From Nigrospora sphaerica (lineage: Eukaryota; Ascomycota; Sordariomycetes; Amphisphaeriales; Apiosporaceae), in contig JAGVVL010000001.1 in NCBI GenBank assembly GCA_018287875.1, positions 5,022,001 to 5,086,000 on the forward strand: 64,000 nucleotides of DNA, written 5' to 3'. Shown piece after piece: positions 59,146 through 64,000 of this stretch. The translations under genes and the position numbers were made by a program. Position 1 is the first letter of the stretch. Each line of letters opens with the position of its first letter. Under the pieces are notes generated by a model. That model made no database searches. It was given only the letters and a program-made list of their open reading frames with translations, and was not told the origin of the DNA.

Positions 59146-60097
59146 GGGAACCCCCGTGTTCGTCCACGCCGGCCCCTTCGCCAACATCTCGATTGGCAAC
59201 AGCTCCGTCCTTGCCGACAAGATGGCGCTCAAGTTGACGGGTACGGAACCCGACGAGGACCACGAAGCCAAAGCTGGTTTCACCGTCACGGAAGCGGGCT
59301 TCGACTTCACCATGGGCGGCGAGCGTTTCTTCAACATCAAGTGCCGCGCATCGGGACTTGTGCCCGACGCCGTGGTCGTCGTGGCCACGGTCAGAGCCCT
59401 CAAGGTGCACGGTGGCGGCCCGCCCATCGCGCCGGGCGCGGCTTTGGACCCCGTCTACAAGCAGGAGAACGTCGAAATCCTGCGCAAGGGCTGCGTCAAC
59501 CTGGCCAAGCACATCCAGAACGCCAAGCAGTTCGGCATCCCCGTCGTGGTGGCCGTGAACAAGTTCGCCACGGACACCGACGCCGAGATTGCTGTTGTCC
59601 GCGAAGAGGCCATCAAGGCGGGTGCCGAGGACGCCATCCTCGCCAACCACTGGGCCGAGGGCGGAAAGGGCGCCGTGGACCTCGCCCGGGGTGTCGTGGC
59701 GGCGTGCGAGAAGCCCAAGGACTTCAAGCTGCTGTATGACCTCGAGGGTAGTGTCCAGACGCGCATGGAGGCCATCTGCCAAAAGATGTACGGCGCCGCC
59801 GCCGTCGAGTTCTCGGAGCTGGCGCAGAAGAAGGTGGAGACGTACACCAGGCAAGGCTTCGGAAACCTGCCTATTTGCATGGCCAAGACCCAGTACTCGC
59901 TGAGCCACGACCCAGATCTGAAGGGCGCACCAACTGGGTTCACTGTTCCCATCCGGGACGTGCGAATGGCGGCCGGCGCGGGTTATCTGTATGCTCTGGC
60001 GGCCGACATCCAAACCATCCCGGGCTTGCCCACAGCGCCGGGCTATCTGAATGTGGACGTGAACCTCGAGACGGGCGAGATCGATGGCCTTTTCTAA
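56616..60097 (+). CDS. MIS1: Trifunctional C1-tetrahydrofolate synthase
   Basis: Exons 56616-57171, 57238-57258 (21 nt) and 57423-60097 give 1083 residues. The enzyme combines methylene-THF dehydrogenase, methenyl-THF cyclohydrolase and formate-THF ligase. Dehydrogenase/cyclohydrolase motifs: [61 protein letters not shown] and [10 protein letters not shown]. The ligase part has the ATP loop [18 protein letters not shown] and [18 protein letters not shown]. The first 144 residues are Arg/Ser/Ala-rich and acid-poor, with two MPP-type sites (VRSYAS and CRGFATS), i.e. a mitochondrial presequence. An internal in-frame ATG at 57048 (MAATKLDG) would give a 939-residue cytosolic form like yeast Ade3. 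The MIS1 symbol reflects the presequence; one gene may serve both compartments. Confidence 0.93.
57325..57338 (+). repeat. C14 homopolymer in intron 2 of C1-THF synthase
   Basis: Fourteen consecutive C residues followed by GGGGG, inside the 164-nt intron 57259-57422. Prone to length error in sequencing, but without effect on the reading frame. Confidence 0.9.
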
Positions 60098-60891
60098 ATG
60101 GTCGAGGAGACCAACGTTGGGGATCGGGCGGCGCCCCGGGAGCGCGTGGATTAGGAGGAGCCTACGAATGCATTCAACACGGCAAATATCATGGCGGTTG
60201 TGGTAGGGTGGGACGGCGTCCGTTTTGATTTTGGTTACTTAGAAAGATTATACCTTCAACAGCGATAAAAAGGGATTCGAAGGCCAGGCGATTGCTGAAG
60301 GTCTATTACACTCCTGTCGTCTCGACTTCTGCATGAATGTCCGGAGAGCATGACGGGGATACGAACAGATTTTGGACGTTGCAACCCGCCAATGCCAAAA
60401 GAACGAGCCGTATAGGAAGTAATGTACATCGATATAGTAGGGCGTCGACTCGTCAAGCCGAGTTCCCGTTGTAGGGGGAGGGATTGGATACTTGGGGTTG
60501 CAGTGGTCGCATGTGCCGTGATGGGATGGTACCTTCAGGGCCCGTTGTCTTGGCGTTGTTCATCTACATGATGTACATAACTGGATACATGTATGGATGT
60601 ACATATCGGTCTCTCCATGTATTCCAGGCAGGACCCCTAACAGATAGCGGCGGCTCGCCATGGATCACCTGACTTGGCGACGCAGCCGTCAAAGCTGGTG
60701 CGGACCGCGTCTGCAGTGGGGTAGACGCGCCGAGCACCGGTGCCTCCAGAATTGCAAGCACGCGGGCCTTAGGTAAACATACGGTAGCCCAGGGCGATGA
60801 CCGCGACGACAACGAAGGCCTTTCCTTCTCCCGCGAAGTCGTCTGCTAATCCCATGGAGGTGCTGCGGAACACTGGTTCCAAGCCGGCTAC
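60098..60891. other. Intergenic stretch between C1-THF synthase and RecQ
   Basis: About 800 bases with no gene. Several ACATGTA/TGTACAT words occur around 60565-60605. The right part is the RecQ promoter. Confidence 0.5.
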
Positions 60892-63800
60892 ATGACACGA
60901 AACAACTTGCGCGATCACCTAACTTGGATGTTAGCCAACGTTGCCCTATCCACACCAAACGCGCCTTTGCTTCCCGCCGTTGGCGACCTGCCCGCCAACA
61001 TCTCAACACCGCAATCCGGACTCTATCCCGCTCGCCCTGACGACGAATCGAGCGGAACGTCCAGAAGAAGTCCAACCAGAAAGCCTACAACTGCTGCCTC
61101 GGCCGATTCTGCGACCCGACCCGCCAGAACCCATGAGTCCGTCGCGCGACGGGGCCATTCGGAGGAGAAGGAGGAAAAGAGCGTAATCGAGGTGGACGGA
61201 GGACAGTTCCAGCAAAGCGCCATGGGGAAGCTCGTACCGGCATCGGCATCGAAGCGCCGAGGCCTCACCGTGAACCAAAACCAATTGTTGACGCCTACCT
61301 CGACCACCGGTGCCGGTCCTCTGCAGCGCGCCTACTCTGCAACTCTGCAAAGCGCCAAACTCGCCACCCCGGGCGCAATAAACGCCTCGCCGCAACGAAA
61401 GCTCGTGGAGAGGAAACCCCGAATGCCGGCCCGCAAGCTGGAAGATGACTTGGATCTGTTGGACGCGATCGACCTGACGGGTGTTGACGAGTTATTGTCT
61501 TCGGACTCCGGCAGGCTCGCCTTTGGGGACGACGTAAGGCTCTGGACCGAAGACCAGGCCTCACGGCCCGAATCTGTGCTCAGCCCACGAGGAAAGAAGC
61601 GCAAAAATCAGGAAATCACCCGACCCACCCAACCATTGGCCACTCAACTATCTGACAGCGACGATGATGACTTCCCGGATATCACGAAATATCTCGACGC
61701 TGCCGCGGCGAGATTCATGCCGTCCTCCAGTAGCACGCCCAAGCTCGCGAAGAAACGAAGACAGCCGACGCCAGAGGAAGCACTGGTGGCAACAACGACG
61801 ATTACTTCTGCTGGTTGCAGTGCCGCACGCAATCCTGCCGAAATAATGATGAAGCCAAGCACTCAGCTGGAGGACGGAACAGCGAACGGGAAGGCTTTGT
61901 CGCCCACGCAACCTATACAGCGGCTCTCACCAGGGTCCCCATCCGGTGACAAAGGAAGAACAATTAGACCGGCGGCACCGAATCCCGTGTTTGGAGATGA
62001 TTTCGACGACTCTGCAACTGGGAACGCACCGCCGCCACGAAAGATGCGGCGAAACAGCTGCATAATACAGGACTCCGAGGATGAATGGGCGACTCCGGAT
62101 AGTCACCGCTCGGTCGTTATATCTATCCCTTCCACCTCCCGCGAACGGGAGCGGAGTGAGTCCACAACGAGCCGCTCACAAGACGAAGCTCCAGCTATCA
62201 TGGCTCCTCGTACGCCTTCCAAACTACACACGCCCTCGAAAAGCTTAACGGTCACGCATTCCCCTTCGCTCCGACCTCTCCCAAGTTCGCTACAAAATGC
62301 AGCCAAAGCAGGACTTGGTGAGGATGTCGCCTCTACGGCTTCCCAGCCATTATCCTCAAGCCAGTCTGTTCCTGCGCTGAGCGAAGACGCCAAGGATCGG
62401 ATACTGAAATCCTTCTTGTCCGCACCCGTGGAGACCACCGAGAAGAAACGGGCGTTGCTGGAAGAGAAACTACAGCAGAACCGTGCGGCTTTTCGTGACG
62501 CCCTCAGCAAGGGACAACATGAGCGGAACAGCATCCTGAGGCAAGAAAAAGACCGGATCACACGACAGCAGTCTGCTCTCAATACTCTTGCGGTCGTGCA
62601 CCAAAAATATCGCCAGACGAGCCACGTCAAGGAAGAATTGTTGTCCCAAGCGATGGAGGCTTACGACCAGAACCTGGATGATGCAGAAATTCAAACCAAG
62701 TTAAGCAAAGCCCATGCCGATCTGGCTGAGCAAGAAGCCACCCTGGTTGAAACCCTGCTACGCGCCGGTATCAACGACGTCGGCCTCTTTGAACAAAAAT
62801 GCCAACAGGATCCCCCGACTGCACATGTCAGCCGGTCTGAGTTTGTCGTGCAAGCCACGCAGCTGGACTCCAGCTTCCCTTCACGAGCGGTGTCTGGCGG
62901 TTCTAACTTCGGCGGCAACAGTCAGGTTATCATGCAAACCCAGATGCCCCAGCGACCTCCCAACAGCTCCCAGGCAGGGCAAGATGCGTGGTCTTTTGGG
63001 CGCTCAGGTGGACAGGGGAATGAAAATCACAGACGTGGCGCGGCCTCGCGGGTAGCCACACAAGCCGAGCTCGATTCGATCATTGACGAGGATATGATCG
63101 ATGAATTTGACGAGGCTATGTTGACTTTCGATCCTCCATCCGAAGTCTACAACCCACCGGCCCAGCCTATGCCTGACCCGCCAACGGCGAGGTCTCGTAC
63201 CAGTATCCGCCAGGGGCCTTCACTTCGGGCCCCGGCCTTCATCAGCGACGATGATGACGACGATGCCGATATGCTGGCCATGGCGCAGGACTTCGAGCTC
63301 AACCAATCGTCCCTGGAAAGCAAATCACGCAACTCGGGTCGGGTCGCACTGTCAGAAATGTCTGGCAACAATAACAGTCACAGGAAAAAGTGTCCAGACA
63401 AACGAGCCTCGGATGCATCCCCAAGGGCTCAAATCCCTGGGCATCTTATGAAACATCCCTGGTCGCCAGATGTAAGACGGGCACTGAAGGATCGTTTTCG
63501 TATGGCAGGCTTCCGCCAGAACCAATTAGAGGCGATCAACACAACCCTCGGTGGCCGAGACGCATTCATATTAATGCCAACCGGTGGTGGAAAGTCCCTT
63601 TGCTACCAGCTACCAGCCGTGATCAAAAGTGGGAAGACCCAGGGTGTCACGATTGTTGTGTCCCCTCTCATCAGTTTGATGCAGGACCAGGTCGACCATC
63701 TCAAGGCGCTCAACATCCAGGCGGTGGCCTTCAACGGCGAGTGCCCCACGACCTACCGGAACACGGTGCTTGACTATCTCAAAGGCCCCAACGCGGATCA

Positions 63801-64000
63801 TTATATTGACCTCCTTTACGTGACCCCGGAGATGATCAAGAACAGCAATGCCTTCAACAATGCCCTCAATGCCCTGCACAGGAACCGGAAACTTGCCCGT
63901 CTCGTCATTGACGAGGCGCATTGCGTGAGCCAATGGGGCCACGACTTTCGACCGGACTACAAAGAGCTCGGCTCTTTTCGTCGCAGCTTCCCACAGGTAC
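60892..64000 (+). CDS. SGS1: RecQ-family DNA helicase, Sgs1/BLM type (3' part outside window)
   Basis: An open frame runs from ATG 60892 to the window edge, 1036 codons, with no intron needed. The N-terminus MTRNNLRDHLTWMLANV is the typical fungal Sgs1-like opening. About 850 residues of mostly disordered, acidic and Ser-rich sequence follow, with acidic patches (DSDDDDFPDI, SDDDDDDADM) and a coiled-coil section near residues 500-620. The helicase begins near residue 857 (RFRMAGFRQNQLEAI). Motif I is MPTGGGKSLCYQLPA (from residue 895), SPLISLMQDQVDHL follows, and motif II is VIDEAHCVSQWGHDFRPDY (DEAH at 1007). The remaining helicase motifs, RQC and HRDC domains lie beyond the window. The family unwinds recombination intermediates with Top3-Rmi1. 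Confidence 0.93.
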   Translation, partial: MTRNNLRDHLTWMLANVALSTPNAPLLPAVGDLPANISTPQSGLYPARPDDESSGTSRRSPTRKPTTAASADSATRPARTHESVARRGHSEEKEEKSVIEVDGGQFQQSAMGKLVPASASKRRGLTVNQNQLLTPTSTTGAGPLQRAYSATLQSAKLATPGAINASPQRKLVERKPRMPARKLEDDLDLLDAIDLTGVDELLSSDSGRLAFGDDVRLWTEDQASRPESVLSPRGKKRKNQEITRPTQPLATQLSDSDDDDFPDITKYLDAAAARFMPSSSSTPKLAKKRRQPTPEEALVATTTITSAGCSAARNPAEIMMKPSTQLEDGTANGKALSPTQPIQRLSPGSPSGDKGRTIRPAAPNPVFGDDFDDSATGNAPPPRKMRRNSCIIQDSEDEWATPDSHRSVVISIPSTSRERERSESTTSRSQDEAPAIMAPRTPSKLHTPSKSLTVTHSPSLRPLPSSLQNAAKAGLGEDVASTASQPLSSSQSVPALSEDAKDRILKSFLSAPVETTEKKRALLEEKLQQNRAAFRDALSKGQHERNSILRQEKDRITRQQSALNTLAVVHQKYRQTSHVKEELLSQAMEAYDQNLDDAEIQTKLSKAHADLAEQEATLVETLLRAGINDVGLFEQKCQQDPPTAHVSRSEFVVQATQLDSSFPSRAVSGGSNFGGNSQVIMQTQMPQRPPNSSQAGQDAWSFGRSGGQGNENHRRGAASRVATQAELDSIIDEDMIDEFDEAMLTFDPPSEVYNPPAQPMPDPPTARSRTSIRQGPSLRAPAFISDDDDDDADMLAMAQDFELNQSSLESKSRNSGRVALSEMSGNNNSHRKKCPDKRASDASPRAQIPGHLMKHPWSPDVRRALKDRFRMAGFRQNQLEAINTTLGGRDAFILMPTGGGKSLCYQLPAVIKSGKTQGVTIVVSPLISLMQDQVDHLKALNIQAVAFNGECPTTYRNTVLDYLKGPNADHYIDLLYVTPEMIKNSNAFNNALNALHRNRKLARLVIDEAHCVSQWGHDFRPDYKELGSFRRSFPQV

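Noticed and set aside
57419..60013. 388- and 475-codon minus-strand ORFs opposite C1-THF synthase
   Set aside because: Antisense shadows of a highly conserved enzyme. The His/Asp/Gly/Val-rich composition has no family match.

Overview
The window is nuclear DNA from a filamentous ascomycete. GC content is high, genes are spaced 0.3-4 kb apart, introns are short (about 55-95 nt, GTRNGT donors, CTAAC-type branch sites, YAG acceptors), and pyrimidine-rich tracts precede start codons. The proteins look like Sordariomycetes, most likely Hypocreales; I cannot fix genus or species from sequence alone. I see no rRNA, convincing tRNA, CRISPR or prokaryotic feature.

Layout. 0.6-3.4 kb: two small secreted low-complexity proteins on the + strand, the second carrying a long GAC/ACG trinucleotide array. 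4.2-12.98 kb: a TLC-domain membrane protein (-), Golgi tethering subunit COG8 (+), mitochondrial carrier HEM25 (+), and an SR/coiled-coil protein (-) with three perfect-length 219-bp repeats. 15.7-18.3 kb: prefoldin subunit 1 (-) and a seven-exon alkaline ceramidase (-). 20.5-24.4 kb: a TMF1/Sgm1-type Golgi coiled-coil protein (+) converging on proteasome chaperone Nas6 (-). 25.1-30.6 kb: spliceosomal WD40 protein PRP46 (+), replication initiator ORC1 (-), and a fungal protein with one N-terminal membrane helix (+). 31.8-38.2 kb: prefoldin subunit 5 (+), a five-exon fungal-specific protein (-), and a probable CENP-K/Sim4 kinetochore protein (-) with unexplained spliceable open frames just downstream. 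40.4-47.2 kb: a triple-KH RNA-binding protein (+), a 4.3-kb gene-poor stretch, and a Kre9/Knh1-like GPI-anchored protein (+). 48.9-55.1 kb: a high-affinity nitrate transporter (-) with a GATA-rich upstream region, a 3.5-kb stretch with no confident gene, and a DUF1275 membrane protein (+). 55.4-55.7 kb: an AT-rich MITE-like element. 56.6-64.0 kb: trifunctional C1-tetrahydrofolate synthase (+) with a mitochondrial presequence, then a RecQ/Sgs1 helicase (+) cut by the window end.

Most of this is conserved housekeeping content (Golgi traffic, prefoldin, proteasome assembly, replication, splicing, kinetochore, one-carbon metabolism, genome stability), not a gene cluster. Accessory or odd signals are: the secreted proteins at the left edge, the 219-bp repeat array, the MITE-like element, the nitrate-control region, the possible extra exons after CENP-K, and the 21-nt microexon plus dual-start arrangement of C1-THF synthase. 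All exon joins were worked out by hand from splice motifs and reading-frame continuity.
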